Positions 44,301 through 51,754 of a stretch of DNA of 64,000 bases are shown in pieces (within the stretch, counting starts at the first letter, position 1; every line of letters starts with the position of its first letter). The stretch spans positions 62,001-126,000 of the forward strand of contig BLJB01000056.1 of the NCBI GenBank assembly GCA_013423325.1, written 5' to 3'. This DNA comes from Usnea hakonensis. Taxonomy: Eukaryota; Ascomycota; Lecanoromycetes; Lecanorales; Parmeliaceae. The translations under genes and the position numbers were made by a program. The notes beneath the pieces are model-generated. The model did no database searches and was not told the DNA's origin. It was given only the letters and a program-made list of their open reading frames with translations.

Positions 44301-45721
44301 TGCTCGACATCCCCAAGCTCGACCCTCTGACCCCTTATCTTGAGCTGTGTCGCATCCCTACGACCTACAAAAATGATTTTTCCTCCCTTTTTGTATCTTA
44401 CTAGGTCTCCAGTCTTATACAGCCTGCCTGTTCGGCCCGCGAACTTGTCATGACTAGCGACGAGCCATGGAGGATCCTGCACAAAAGCGCAAGCTGTCAT
44501 TGTTGGATCTGACAGATAGCCTTGGCCAACGAGAGGGCCTTCAAGATACAACTCCCCTACAGAACTCACATCTGCGAGTTTGGTGCTATCATTGGGATCG
44601 ACTAACCAGGTACAAAAGCCAACTCCAACGCCGATGTCGGGACGATCTTTGTGGCAAGACTCCAGGACCGAGAACGCGCACTTGAACGTACATTCGGTTG
44701 GTCCATAGGTGTTGAGAAGTCTGACATGGTCCGACCATTGTACGATATTCTCCCTGAAAGGCATTTCACCACTCAAAAGTACTGTATCAAGACTCTTCGG
44801 AATGGGATGAATTGTGCGCAAGATTGTTGGGGTGACATTGATTAACGTTGCTTTGAAGGTAGTTATAGCAGAGGACAGATTGTTCAACATGTCTTCTTGT
44901 CGTGCGATGCAAATGCACCCTCCAGCGCCTAACGTATGTAGAAAATTGCTCCATGCCACATCAAAGGAGTACGGTGCAAAGTCGAAGACGCGCGATTGAT
45001 TAGTAAATCCGAGCTTTTGGCCCTGATGATGGATGGCGCTTCTGACATTGGCATGGCTAACACAGGCGCCTTTGGGTGTACCCGTCGTGCCGGATGTGAA
45101 AGAAATATAAGCAGTATCTACTGGCGAGGTGATGGGAAGCTGAGAGTTGATATTATGACGGGTTGAGTCATCTGCAAGGTCGAAAAACGCGTCATCGAGT
45201 TGGATTGTGGGAACATCTGCCAACATGGACGCTCTTGAATGGTTAGTGGGTGACGAGACAATAGTCTTTGGCTGTGTTTGCTGTACAATCGACAGCAATC
45301 TGGCGTCCGGTTGAGTAGTATCAAGGGCAACGCAAGCGTTACCCGATTTGATCACGCCCAACATAGCTACTGCCGTCCATTTCGTCTTCTCGAACAGTAT
45401 TGGTACAATTCGTCCAGGATTGGTATCTATACGACAGAGTCGTCTTGCGAGTCTACTTGACAACGTATCAAGCTGTGAATAAGAAAATTGGCCGTCCCAG
45501 GCGTCCACTGCGGGCGCAGCTGGTTGCTGTTCAGCGACCTGGGTGATAAGGTCGTGAATGCAGCCGTGGATAGATTCTGGAACTGAAGATCTTTGCCTCC
45601 ATATCTCATCAAGATCTTGCTCGGTGAGTGTAAAAGGGTCAGCTAAAATGTCAGAAGGAGCGGTTGGAGGTTCGGGCAATGAGCTTTCCAGTAATGGCCT
45701 TTCCGGAATGGATCCCATCAT
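29309..45721 (-). CDS. Five-module non-ribosomal peptide synthetase, terminal CT-type domain
   Basis: One open frame of 5,470 residues without introns; an in-frame TAA lies 18 nt before the ATG pair. Regularly spaced motifs give A1-T1-C1-A2-T2-C2-A3-T3-C3-A4-T4-C4-A5-T5-C5. Adenylation SGT/SGS motifs lie near residues 209, 1286, 2366, 3451 and 4557. Phosphopantetheine serines are S622, S1710, S2780, S3871 and S4983. Condensation HHxxxDG motifs start at 817, 1903, 2984 and 4078. The last C domain has SHAQFDGYS at 5192, the SHxxxDxxS form of fungal terminal condensation domains that cyclise and release peptides. No epimerase, methyltransferase, reductase or thioesterase was seen. The expected product is a cyclic pentapeptide. 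Module 3 is odd: SGSTGEPKR, YLTGDLAKC, RGNLVAPEVVE, and a T motif one residue short (FLQRGDSI against FLQLGGDSI). T5 has GGES. Residue identities cannot be predicted safely. Confidence 0.95.
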   Translation of the reverse strand: MMGSIPERPLLESSLPEPPTAPSDILADPFTLTEQDLDEIWRQRSSVPESIHGCIHDLITQVAEQQPAAPAVDAWDGQFSYSQLDTLSSRLARRLCRIDTNPGRIVPILFEKTKWTAVAMLGVIKSGNACVALDTTQPDARLLSIVQQTQPKTIVSSPTNHSRASMLADVPTIQLDDAFFDLADDSTRHNINSQLPITSPVDTAYISFTSGTTGTPKGACVSHANVRSAIHHQGQKLGFTNQSRVFDFAPYSFDVAWSNFLHTLGAGGCICIARQEDMLNNLSSAITTFKATLINVTPTILRTIHPIPKSLDTVLLSGEMPFRENIVQWSDHVRLLNTYGPTECTFKCAFSVLESCHKDRPDIGVGVGFCTWLVDPNDSTKLADVSSVGELYLEGPLVGQGYLSDPTMTACAFVQDPPWLVASHDKFAGRTGRLYKTGDLVRYKKGGKIIFVGRRDATQLKIRGQRVELGDVEHHVRACMIHDLPLIADVVHPTDSKDPSLSLFVQTDGHNIEMIRTSIRNLAERLSKVLPYFMIPTLFIPIEQIPLASTGKTDRRRLREWANGLSWARVLELQSVLILAPEHCEPTNEMEHRLRHIWASILNLDIASLSITDSFFQKGGDSVAAIFMVASARKENLLLTVADIFRTPKLSDLARTAKFHDFSAFDGSIAPFSLLKSGDDEMRLRRAAARSCNVEISEIEDMYPCTPLQEGMLAMTAKKSGEYVSRRAFILPKYLDKARFEDAWNEVVVRTPILRTRIVNLSGEGVVQVVLRSPLARNANLKLSSFIEDEQPMTLGKPLCRAGLIQDDQLLFCLDIHHAVFDGWCMKLILDAVEEIYRGVQSMAIRLALFQPFVKHVLNRDSPAAADFWQSQLAGPKASVFPSSNYNTQPKKDFEYRIPHLQWSRTRFAPSSVIRSATAILLASYTNSNDIIFGATTSGRQASILNIEHIAGPTIATTPVRVKLEWHQTVAQLEEQMQGQAVEIAEHEQYGLQRIRSISPILRDASEFQFLLVIQPVVRSGSLQGSGLFAKPVSISNQGVVEADADAMGIYNSYAMLVICQLEVDGLTLKINHDPGAIHEQQVLRLAQQLEIVMRQLFSEQCQQSRLRELTLVSDQDLSSMWEHNKCFSEMFLKPVVTSIDEHAMERPDSPAISAWDKSISYKQLQELSRCLAYRLQQRGIGVGSIVLLSLEKSAWMAVLMVAVLRTGATALPLSAISSTYDAQELMTTLQPKLAITSVALESSPFYSLVPIVHISELVESLNEANTACLTSFPTNELSDPAVILFTSGSTGAAKGILWSHGTVSSNIQALNASFGLTAESRVFQFSDYEYDVSNLETFATLSIGGCLCVPTGSDRLNRLAAAINHTTANWICLTPSVAETLSPVEVPLLKTLVCAGEMLHERTALKWMKGVSFFHNWYGPAEAAVATSYIVREPTWKPGFIGEGSHALGWLVDPQDHERLAPVGAIAELCVEGPILAAGYVGKTAQALNQKAFVSPPWLRRGHAGIRGRSGKIYRTGDLVKYDGDGRLIIIGRGKDSERKLHGRRVDLGEIENRVQPALSGKIEATVVAEIFCPAMSTNETLALFAKPAGVAECSGEDVEVAVKQLLPVDDIEETLLRTLPPYLIPKLYVPIAKIPLTHAGKTDRRRLRQIGSSFTHGQLAKMQPSRREGKKPSTDIEKRLQGLWAEIIGIEREAIFSEDSFLQLGGDSIGAMRLVAVAYDQGLSLTVADVFAFPRLSRMAEVVKETSPSPEDMTPAPFSLLRPKVSRSEAQQYAARLCHVSASQVVDIYPCTALQEGLLAMTARRSGQYVSRSILRLQDSIDPDRLQRAWRSTVDRFPILRTRVVDIQGQGLVQVVLGHLKERSGDNIDIYIREDECEPMGLTTELCRAAVISKHFILTIHHCLYDGNVLQMILDEVEAQYMCKTGMLITPFQNFIQHLTKVDGEKAATFWRQELMNTELTQFPAVPSPRYEPLANKNMQHSILLDWPRSEMTPSTIIRSAWAILAAAYTASDSIVFGATVSGRQVDIRGVLNCIGPTISSVPIAITLNGDETIGELQARVQRQTLAMTPFEQYGLRNIQHASGRVKDPLFQTLLVVQPVAEGKSLNEDSLLFKARTFASNIDTRGTDPFNTYALMLICELSPSGLCLRMSYDDRILEPMETQRIAYQFEKVLRQMCMEHTATTKVKDVQTASDADIEVFWNQNAESPEEPTVCVQDLISNMAKTRPSAIAVDAHDGKFTYHQVDELSGVITQRLVNLGLKQGSIVGLCLDKSKWTPVAQLAILKAGGICLLQTAGLLEKNPGSLFSSVNVCFALVLQTSHVDALGHCGIRSFTIQQTIDENLGQQLADEQLPRLGMNDPAALLLSSGSTGEPKRILWSHRTLAANVKAFVKAVLINEVSRVFQFASHNFDTCTIEMVATLAQGGCLCIPSESERLDKLTQAVRRFDCDFICLTPSTAKLLRPEEVPCLKTICFCGEKLGEDEVARWKRKCRLLNWYGPCEHSSAAFSAVDEESWRSGGIGRSNSSASSRCWLVHPKNHNNLVPWGALGEIALEGPARAECYLGNRNLTMKSFRDNPSFLSRRQAVAATPGRNQIYLTGDLAKCRPNGDLEYIRRKDTLFKIRGNLVAPEVVEHHIYQCLSHHGDLEVVAEIITARGSCDPTLVAFLSFSEGQEISRLDVEDMTASLGDKLSLLLPWHSVPSFYIPIPSIPMTSTGKRDRIRLREMGASFQPPQQCYGRRQEPVTIAERTLREMWSSVLQIDADSISANDSFLQRGDSIQAMRLVGMARQQGLLLTVFDIFQCPKFSQMAKCLKNQDSADEEGIRPFELLGGESHLEQKRQCAASLCGVSPDDVEDLFPCTPLQEGLLSLSLKRPGAYIGRNVMKLSPSVDVDRFRDVWEEVVSRTPILRIRIVDLPGQGLVQAVVGAMTCWTAAENLDDYLAKEREPPIGLGSPLMRCGLFPVSNVPDGNDRGFCFALTMHHSVYDGVTIALILETLESLFHGRTSLRLWPFQSFVKYISNQDKERESTFWKTQFESLEAPQFPALPSMTYQPKATSAITHTVTNVAWRVDDFTPSTVIRAAWAIVCSRYTSAPDVVFGTIGMGRKAPVAGIERLAGPTISAVPVRVKIHDGQLCHGLLRGLQDQATEMIRYEHTGLSKIARLSEEARQACRFQTMLVVQPQEVGVGDSSLFVSTSSPKPQSSRYDDFNVYALMMVCTVGANHLHVEFSFDSRIIEHEAIRRMAQHFGQVLGQLCAWQDLNEIPVSQVSMMTDADLNQCWKWNSKALRTNTLCVHEIIAEVARNQPGSVAVSAWDGEVSYEQLDRLSSVIASHLIDIGVEQNTIVPLCFEKSIWMPIAFLSVVKAGGAGLLLDPALPTLRLEAILSRVRPFLILSSAANAELSSRLVKEILIIGPHTDVVRGWKEKKISPVEQRLPVVKPTDLLYVIFTSGSTGTPKGCMIEHQNFSSAIIHQQSILELNGSSRVYDYSSYAFDASYWSAFHVLAAGGTLCIPSDEERSSSLADSIRGHFATDIFLTPATARMLDPSKLPTLRNVYIGGEEVLKADVAPWLSCAKNTFVVYGPTECSAISLYWRLSSLELLPSKLSIGNGQGVSTWIVDPQSGKELSPIGAIGELYLEGPLVGQGYLGDEGLTALHFLTDPPWLLEGAPDGSVPGRRGRVYKTGDLVKYNPSDGTIVFVGRSDTQVKLRGQRIELSEVEHQVRCLVKAGVADFAAVAEIVTPRVTGKPALVVFVQSKQEGGGSDFDQLTGQLNVELPGLLPSFMVPAAYIAVEEIPMSAGRKVDRRRLRTIGADLKIEQLTPQDASSEGRLPSTETETRLQQLWETVLDIPKERIRADSSFLRFGGDSIAAMRLASLARSQGMSLTVQSALSAPQLSEMAKAVDDLNTNEKVTAKVVEPFSLLQRPEDKDMVLRQTADQCGVNVSQIEDIFPCTGVQKELLSMTAKRPGDCIATFNLKLRDHVDVHRLQQAWEQVSRSKAPILRCRIVDLPTEDGLVQVQVDEAIKWDHYHDVEEYFRDHSHRSMSLSQPLTRLTIVESAGDRGGGRRSCLLTQHHAIYDGYSLKLLFQEVSKAYLHPLDSIKSHSIPTAASFQAFMKHVTTTDKDKATNFWRSQFSGIEAVPFPHLPHHGYQPKANSALRRTIDHLPLMLGNRDVTASTIIRVAWAILAAQHTGSNDVVFGALVTGRQAPIEGIEHMIAPLIAALPIRITLEPEEQVNTFLKRVHLQSVDMIAYEQTEFLDIRRINADTEWATRFNTLLVVQPPEDMQNGPHTDTIEGPFESCTELKSSTSGLGSFNPHALLVMCQLSHTDSLGLELSFDSNVVDPVQIERLAAQFEHVLRQICESGYTKVEDIDMTSSQDLAELWKWNAHVPDAVQTSVQDRIAEAVNLRPEAQAICAWDGTLSYRRIHELSDRLACQLIARGAGTGMITALCFEKSMWQPVAALGAIKAGAACVALDVQQPEERLRAITNQVEPRLVLSSADKAGLAGRISDGEVIVVDSKRFSEPHTIPVVNDCVSQRKACPSDILYVLFTSGSTGVPKGVVMTNEAFSSAVTHQAEALLVGEGSRLFDFVSYSFDITWSNLLNTLIRGGCLCIPSEWERMNDFTGAFNRLRANYVHFPPSVAASLTPSSLPGLNTLVIGGEPILNHEVSRWTQAENILGIYGPAECAQGAVSIDPIDADSPNNHVGYSFGARFWLIQPGRPDMLAAIGAIGELLIEGPTIAKEYLGDPDRTAAAFIDAPKWLRSGAPGHQGRTSRLYKTGDLLRYNSDGTFTFIGRRDGMVKLRGQRIELSEIECHVRSSLQDPSMCDAIAAEMITPRDTKSPLIAVFVSLVEMKGASDMSKQDMQAKLRLALKGVEERLSECLPRYMLPGAYIPLAKMPATGTNKINRRLLRELGSAQTTKTLAELQLHDQEETFRAPDTVMEQRLQVLWSSILRVESSSISADCNFFRMGGESIAAMRLVAAARQQHLSLTVADVFLKPRLCQLAQVVTHSAVAEEALRPPPPFSLLPPEIDSASFIDCSVLPLLDSELGKVKDVLPTSAFQTRAILDALQDPPSRWHHWILDLPSDVDFSKLEQACEKLVDYFDILHTVFIHTGSKFLQVQLEDFRPEFELFQSKDEDLGSFVDALCEQDLRRKRRLGSSFIRFMAVKHPSGPHRLVFRISHAQFDGYSLGLLLESLSSMYNGEKLSEAPSFAQFMAFNKQREKSSSTYWTRRLEGSTFPQWSTSNPTPPARAYGLEDRLVMEETIPMPVTSHTHGYSLATIFHAACCIVLSRRFHQEELIIGRLVTGRSMLPSTLQNTMGPCLSEIPIRTSVTPMALLLEIAEQLHHQFIEDSPHEGLGMDDIIRQCADWSAAGDVVDFGWRTAFQQGEEEADGFEFLGKPSRVTAYERGLLPRTRPELYATPKGETLVLSFEGNRRLISEVTAGEILRGLRDILVEL

Positions 45722-45749
45722 GTGTGAGTTCGATACTTAGCAGAGCCCA

Positions 45750-46127
45750 ATGCCTGCTATTACTCCTCAACCATTTCGTATCGACGTAGAGTACTTCGAC
45801 GCAGAGTTCAAGGCCATTTGGCTTTCTCCATCAACATCTACAACACAACAATACCTATATTACGGTATAGAATACAACCGAGATGGGGGAAAAATAGTTA
45901 ACCGTATACTATGCGTATCAGACTCTTTAACCGACATCCTAGGACCAAGATCCATTCTTCGATGGATGATTGAGACAATGCTAGATGCCATTGCGAATCC
46001 CATTGGATGTGATCCCCCACTCAGTTGTCTTGAGCTTGCCGAATTGATCGAATATCTCCAGTTTGCTTCTAAGCCGTTCCGATTTGAGATCCGCCTGCAT
46101 GTCACTTTAAAAATTATAACCATATAA
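45750..46127 (+). other. Doubtful 125-codon open frame beside the NRPS start
   Basis: ATG-initiated frame starting 28 bp from the NRPS start codon on the opposite strand. Composition is protein-like (WLSPSTSTTQQYLYYGIEYN, LELAELIEYLQFASKPFRF) but matches no family I know. It sits where the NRPS promoter should be, and a minus-strand frame overlaps it. A chance frame is as likely as a gene. Confidence 0.25.
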
Positions 46128-47376
46128 ACTTAGAGCGTCAATGTCTTAGCGCCGGCGCTGTCTCGCCGATAGCGCATGCCTTAGTATGGGAGTTAGTGGT
46201 TGTTGGAATGGGCCCACAATTCGGTAATTACCTAGCTTGCAGTCAAAATGGAGCATGGATGGAATGTATGCGCAGGCTAGCTATTGGTGGTCATGTAAGG
46301 GGTAGCCTCCTCTGAGGCCTAAGTACATAACAGGCCTATACTACATAGAACCTTTATAACGAGATCGAGCGCTAGTCGATGCAAAATCTCCACACCAAGG
46401 TAGCGAACCTCCCTCAAGTAAAGCGCTACTCATGCACAAACGCCAATCCTTGCCCTGCACGAGTACGTGGCTTGGCGCACTGGGTCTGGAATCATACCTA
46501 CCTTACTGTCTTGTAGAGAGCAGCCTCGTGTTCTCCGAGGGGGTTGGCTTGCAGTAGTGCTTCTCCGCAATCGGCGTGGGTAGCTGCATGAAGATAAATA
46601 GAGCTGGCTTTGCTTTAGTGGAGAAGAAGCCGAGCATCTCCGGTGGAAGCTAATGTATAGTGACTAAAGTAGGTAGGCTATTTAGAGGATCGCTTCTACG
46701 TTCCCTTTTGGGTTGGTATCGTGGAGGGTGGAATAAATTACTTTGGCGGCAGATCACAAATCTTTCCAACGATATAGGTAGTGAGATTTTGAGAAGAGTA
46801 AGGTACCTTAATTTGTAGATAGCAAGCTTAATTATTAGGAAGATCTTAGATATTTCTCAGAATGATCACTTTTATATGGAAAATAGTTCAAGCACCACGA
46901 GGTGAAAAAAGGGATTCATATTCGGTCGCTTACCCCCGGATTTTCGCCCCTACCCATCTATGGCAAAGAGGCTTGGGGGATCGATCAGTAAGTAGCTGAT
47001 AGAAGAGGTAATTTAGGATCAAGGCTTGACGACTATGAATCTACCATACACTACTCCAAGCCATTTCGCAAAGCCATGGCCGCAGGCCATTCAGAGGCGC
47101 TGCCGAGCAAGTACGAATCACAACCCCGTGGCCGCAGTAGAGATCATGATTCATGACTGGCTCTCTCTACACCAGCCGTCCAGAGATCTGCCATCCCTTT
47201 ACGTCCGATACGTATGTAGTCTTTGGTTCTCTTCTTTTCTGGTGACCCATGCCAGGGGGCTAATTTGCTTGGGATTAGGCGACGAGAGATCTGACGTCCC
47301 AAGCCCGGGGCGCGAGTCCCATCTCGACGTGAGTCGTCACTCTTCCGCCGGGTGGCTGATAGGTGATAATGGGAGG

Positions 47377-47393
47377 TGTGTGTGTGTGTGTGG
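47377..47393. repeat. (TG)n microsatellite
   Basis: About eight GT dinucleotides in the region upstream of the exporter gene. Confidence 0.85.
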
Positions 47394-47529
47394 GGCTGCT
47401 TTACTTTACCGACGGGGGCCACACACCATGATAGACTAGTAGCTGTTATGGTGTATACTATGATAGGATCAAATCTCTTGCGTCTTGCTCTGTAAACTTG
47501 CCCTTGTCACTTTCATACTTGACGACAAG

Positions 47530-49440
47530 ATGGGGATCAATTGGCGGCAGAGGTATCATGTTTGGTCCTCGTCGAAACCGTATATTCTTCTGACCATGAC
47601 ATTCGCCATACTCGTTGGTAACGTTCCCTTGAACCCACTTCCTCGCCAGGACGCCCGAAGCCGGACGAGCAACCTCAAAAAGTGAAGAATGAAGATTGAA
47701 ACCAAGCACAGACACTTTCCTAGCAACCTTCATCGTCCCCATCCTCCCCTACATACTCGAGACTCGCATCGGCCTCCACGGCACCGAAATCCAGTCCTCA
47801 ATCTCCATCGTCCTCTCAATATTCGGACTCGCAATGATAGTCCTCAGTCCCTTCACCGGCATATTCATTGACAAATTCGCAACCCGCAAATGGCCCTTAG
47901 TGATTGGTCTTGTAGCGCAGATGATGGCGACAGGGCTGACCGCCGCAGCGACGAATAGTGAGAGCCTGAGCGTGCAAGCCTGCACATATGCAAAAGAGTG
48001 CAATACTGACCAATCGGATAATTTTCCAACTTTGTGTAGTCTACACCCTATGCTTCAGCCGCGTCTTCCTCGCCGGTGCCGCGTCTATTCTCTGGATCGC
48101 GTCTTTCGCTACCATAGCAGATACAGTGGGATCCGCCAATGTAGGAAAGACGATGGGAATAGTGGGGCCGATTGTTGGGTCTGGTGCCTTCCTCGGTCCC
48201 TTGGTAGCAGGGGTATTGCTTTCATGGGTTGGCTATTGGCGCACTTGGTCAGTCGCCATAGCAATGATTGCCCTGGACCTGATATTACGCCTGGCAATGA
48301 CTGAGAGACCGAAGACAGCAGAGCCTGGGGCGACCAACGCCGATCGAAAGACGAAATGCCGCAGCGAAGCTGAGATAGATGGACCGCCGGCGCCTGATGT
48401 ACGAAATCAAGATTCACATCCGACCTACGCAACAAGATCTGGCACTGGATCTGAGCAATGCACGTGACTATTCGAATCCTAAAGTCCTAGACATCAGCAC
48501 AAGCACTAATGCCAACCACAGCGACCACTCACCCTCTCACACTAGATGCCACAACACCATTGCTCCCAAATTCCAGCACTCCTGATTGCCAGCCCTCGCG
48601 AACAGGAACAGAGCCCCTCTCAAACACCAAATACTTCCTTCTAATCCTCCGCCAGCGACGTATCATCGCCTCATTGCTCCTCAGCACAATACTTTCAACG
48701 GCTTACAACTCCTTCAATGCTACATTGGCACTGCACGTTGAAGAGACATTCTCATGGGGTCCGCGCCAAATAGGATTCCTCTTCCTAACCCTTGCAGGAC
48801 CCTCAGTATTACTCGGTCCACCAATCGGCTGGCTTCGAGATTCCATCGGTGTGAGGGCGCCTACGATCCTCGGGACGGGGCTAGCGACACTGTCTTATAT
48901 ATTGATCGGGTTGGCTGGGTCCGGAAGCTTTGCTTGGATGCGGAGTCTGGATGCTGGGAAGGGTATATATATCGGAGGGTTGGTGATGATGGGGGTTGCC
49001 ATTGAGTTGACGGCGGGGATATGTATTATTGAGGGGACTCGTATGTTGAGATTCATGAAGCTGTGTTCGCTCGAGGAGTCAGTACTGCTACTGATACCAA
49101 TTGGTCCATGTTTTAGTTGTTATTGACGGCTTGGAAGCACGAACGCCGGGTATCTTCGGTCCGAAGGGGGGATATTCCCGGTTTCTGTCATTGACGAGCA
49201 TGTTGTATCCCATTGGGTCATTGGTGGGACCCTTAGCATCCGGCTTTTTGACTATTAGGTTCAGCTACCTTGTAATGAATCTTGTCATGGGTAAGTCCAC
49301 TTTTTCTGCCTGTGCTCACCTTGTGCCCAGTTGCAAGTGTCTAAAGTGAAGATCGCTTACTCGAGCCATCAGCTGGTCTAATGTGTGTATGCTTGATACT
49401 CGCCATCTTCTTCGTAGGCCGTCGAAAGGAGGTTCTTTGA
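47530..49440 (+). CDS. MFS exporter, DHA1/VMAT-like
   Basis: Probable proton antiporter, and the best candidate for export of the NRPS product. Model: exons 47530-47617, 47712-47957, 48040-48463, 48577-49040, 49117-49290 and 49373-49440, giving 487 aa. TM1 (PYILLTMTFAILV|DTFLATF) is rebuilt across intron 1. TM2-6 contain GIFIDKFATRKWP (the loop 2-3 motif) and GIVGPIVGSGAFLGPLVAGV (antiporter motif C). A hydrophilic central loop precedes TM7 (RIIASLLLSTILS). GIFGPKGGY and TM10-12 are rebuilt across introns 4 and 5, ending GRRKEVL. Five joins are frame-exact. The exon 3-4 junction is less certain: GTGACT to TTCCAG keeps frame, but GAT|GTACGA to GCCAG is an alternative. An open-frame reading alone sees four broken pieces. 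Confidence 0.85.
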
Positions 49441-49854
49441 TAGCACGGATTGGAAGGTGCTGTCTTGCCTTACGGTCAGTGGTCACTCATTCGCTCATTG
49501 TTGAAGTAAGGACATACTTGTCTGCTCAAAGAAGGATGTTGGATGGTTCAAGGGTGGCAAGGTAGCGTGGGAAGACATTTCCTCATTGAGAAATGTCTTC
49601 AAGTAGTTGCCCTCGCCCTACCCTTTTAGATGACAAGGTACAAACCGAGAGAATCGTTCAACCAACAGTGAATAGCCAACTCGAAAGAAGTCAGTCATTG
49701 AGTGCGGGTATCAACCACTTGACTTTTAGCAGCGCGAGATACTGCAAGCTCAAAGGGACGCGTCTTGAATAGACTTTAACGGGACCAAATGATCGAATCA
49801 CTGTCTTTCAAGATGCGCAGCGACTTCTCACACTGACTAGCCACGTATATTTGC
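49441..49854. other. Intergenic between convergent genes
   Basis: 3' regions of the exporter (+) and PhyH-type gene (-). Nothing recognised. Confidence 0.5.
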
Positions 49855-50998
49855 CTAGAAATATACACCCACCTTACTCTCCTCTCCACTAAGCAAACAA
49901 ATTGGATCATCCAACCCTACCCACCCCATAAACGGCAAACTAAGCTCCCATCCCATAAACTTCTGCAAATGCACAGGCAAGCGCGTCACCCTCTCCATCT
50001 CATTCGCCAAATACTGATTCTCCTCTTGCCGGCACCACCCTCTGCCGGTGAAAGTCGAATACAACTGGCGTTCTTCATCGAGCGTCGTATTAGCCGAACC
50101 CGCATGGTAGCAGCCCGAAAGCATCATGAAAGCGTCTCCAGGCTCTAGCTCCGCGTACACAGCAAGGTCTTCCCGTGGCCTTTCCGCGTAGTCCCACAGG
50201 TGTGAGCCGGGGATAAAGCGCGTGGCGCCGTTGCGACGGGTGGAGCGCGTGCCGGCCACGAAGAGTCCGATGCCGTAGTCGCGGCCGATTTGGTGGGAGG
50301 AGACGGCAGGGTGGTGTACGTGGCAGATGATATCGTCCCGGTGGAGTGACTGCGCGGTAGCGCCAGGCCGGATTTTGAAGACGGAAGTGTTGTTTAATTG
50401 AGGCTTGCTGGAGCTGTGCTCTTGTTTGTCGCCGACCTTGTGAAACGTTAATAACTGAGGTCAGCAATGTCTGTTTGCCAGTGGCTCTCCAGCTCTATCA
50501 GAGACAACGGGGGAGCAGTTGATGCAGATGGCAGGGAAACATGAGTAGATCGACTTACCCACCAGTGTAGTGTGCTAGTGAGGAAGTGACGGCCAACGTC
50601 ATGCCACAACTCGTTTCCAACCACTTTGAGAGCGTAGGCGTCCGATTTTCCCATGCACCCAGTAATGCGTCTTGTCTCTTTAGCCCAGAAATCGCCTGTG
50701 AGGTACAGAAGGAGCAATGAATCAGTCTAGGTCGCTCTGAGGGATCATAAGCGTGAAGAAAATGTTTCGTACTCTTCAGTTGTTTAGCCTCATCAAAATA
50801 AGGAGCAAAGTCATCGTTCAGTTCTTTGACAGCTTCTTGAGAAATTAAATTGCGAACAACACAAACCCCAGAGACCTTCAAGCTTTCTATGACTCCATGA
50901 AGAAGTTCTTTGTATGAGACGACTCCTCCTCCAGCATCGAGGTCGCCGACTATAGGAACAGGCTGATCTGAACCTTTTACCCCTGTCTCCGGCTTCAT
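49855..50998 (-). CDS. Phytanoyl-CoA dioxygenase (PhyH) family Fe(II)/2OG enzyme
   Basis: Probable tailoring oxygenase. Exons 50773-50998, 50559-50695 and 49855-50454 give 320 aa. The Met at 50998 is the first ATG in frame. Facial-triad residues are visible: H159 and D161 in QSLHRDDII and H238 in SGCYHAGSANTT. R245-region residues after the distal His should hold 2-oxoglutarate, which I infer from the family. Conserved fungal features include FWAKETRRITGCMGKS, LTSTLHWWLLTFHKVG and GATRFIPGSHLWDY. This branch includes fungal secondary-metabolism enzymes such as FtmOx1 and AsqJ, which carry out endoperoxidation, desaturation or epoxidation; the reaction here is unknown. Introns (77 and 104 nt) restore the family sequence exactly. 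It lies tail-to-tail with the exporter and head-to-head with the next oxygenase. Confidence 0.88.
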
Positions 50999-51754
50999 AG
51001 CTTTTTGTAGAAAATATACGGTCAATACAATGATGCTTGAGTCGACAGCGTGAGACTCACAAGTAAGGGTAGGCCGCGGGCTGAGTGCGAGTCTACCTCA
51101 AGTGACGAGAAAGCTTCTCAAGTCATTGGCTAAGATTGATAGATCTGCACCCGAAGCCATAACGGTGGAAGAACCAGAAAGAAGATTGATAGGCTGTATT
51201 CCATGCAAAAAAAAAAAAAAAAAAGAGGGATTCAGAGTAGATTTTTCCGTGGATTTAGAGCGAATTCTGCGGTAACCTACTCGGACTCTGGAGTACGTGA
51301 TCCAATAAACCGGCTCGTTTTATAGCGTCTGCGCTACGATCTATGCGTCTTTTGAAAGCGGTCCTAGAGAAGTCTACCCTAAAGCACGCCGGTAAACCTT
51401 CTTTATACCCTCTAGAGTACCTCTAGACGCTCGTATTTGGTTGATCTTCGCTCTACTAATAGTAGACGGCTCCGGTTTAAATCGGAGCACCAAATAGTAA
51501 GGTAGAACAGGATTCAAGTCGCCGACTTGTAAATTTGGTCTTTTAGCCGAAGAGCGCCGAGAGACCTGCATATCGACTTCAATACTAAATCAGTAGTTCG
51601 ATGTACGTACAATGTTGGTCCAGAGACAAGTTTGGTCTGACTCTGTAAAAGACGTAAGACGTGTATATAAGATATGCTACCACAGATGTCTGCGAACATA
51701 CGCTTGTCGGTTGCCGTCTCCCTATACTTGAAACCTCAGTCTTATCTGGACAAT
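50999..51754. other. Divergent promoter region of two oxygenase genes
   Basis: Shared upstream region of PhyH (-) and 2OG-Fe oxygenase (+). Contains an A18 run at 51207-51224. A 65-codon minus-strand frame at 51374-51571 (QIRASRGTLEGIKKVYRRAL) hints at an old element fragment, but I cannot place it. Confidence 0.45.
51207..51224. repeat. Poly-A run
   Basis: Eighteen consecutive A in the oxygenase intergenic region. No target-site duplication or element body is evident next to it. Confidence 0.85.

Larger units (their letters stand above)
45722..47529. other. Divergent NRPS-exporter intergenic region
   Basis: 1.8 kb between the NRPS (-) and MFS exporter (+) starts, so it probably holds both promoters. 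Partly AT-rich. A 125-codon plus-strand frame at 45750 is listed separately. A (TG)n repeat lies at 47377-47393. No transcription-factor gene here. Confidence 0.5.

Noticed and set aside
51420..51510. Possible tRNA, from a hairpin around CTCCG...CGGAG with a GTTTAAAT loop
   Set aside because: Loop length is wrong for a T-arm and no A-box or acceptor stem is visible.
51374..51571. Retroelement remnant, from a Lys/Arg-rich minus-strand frame
   Set aside because: No reverse transcriptase, integrase or terminal repeat motif; the resemblance is too vague.
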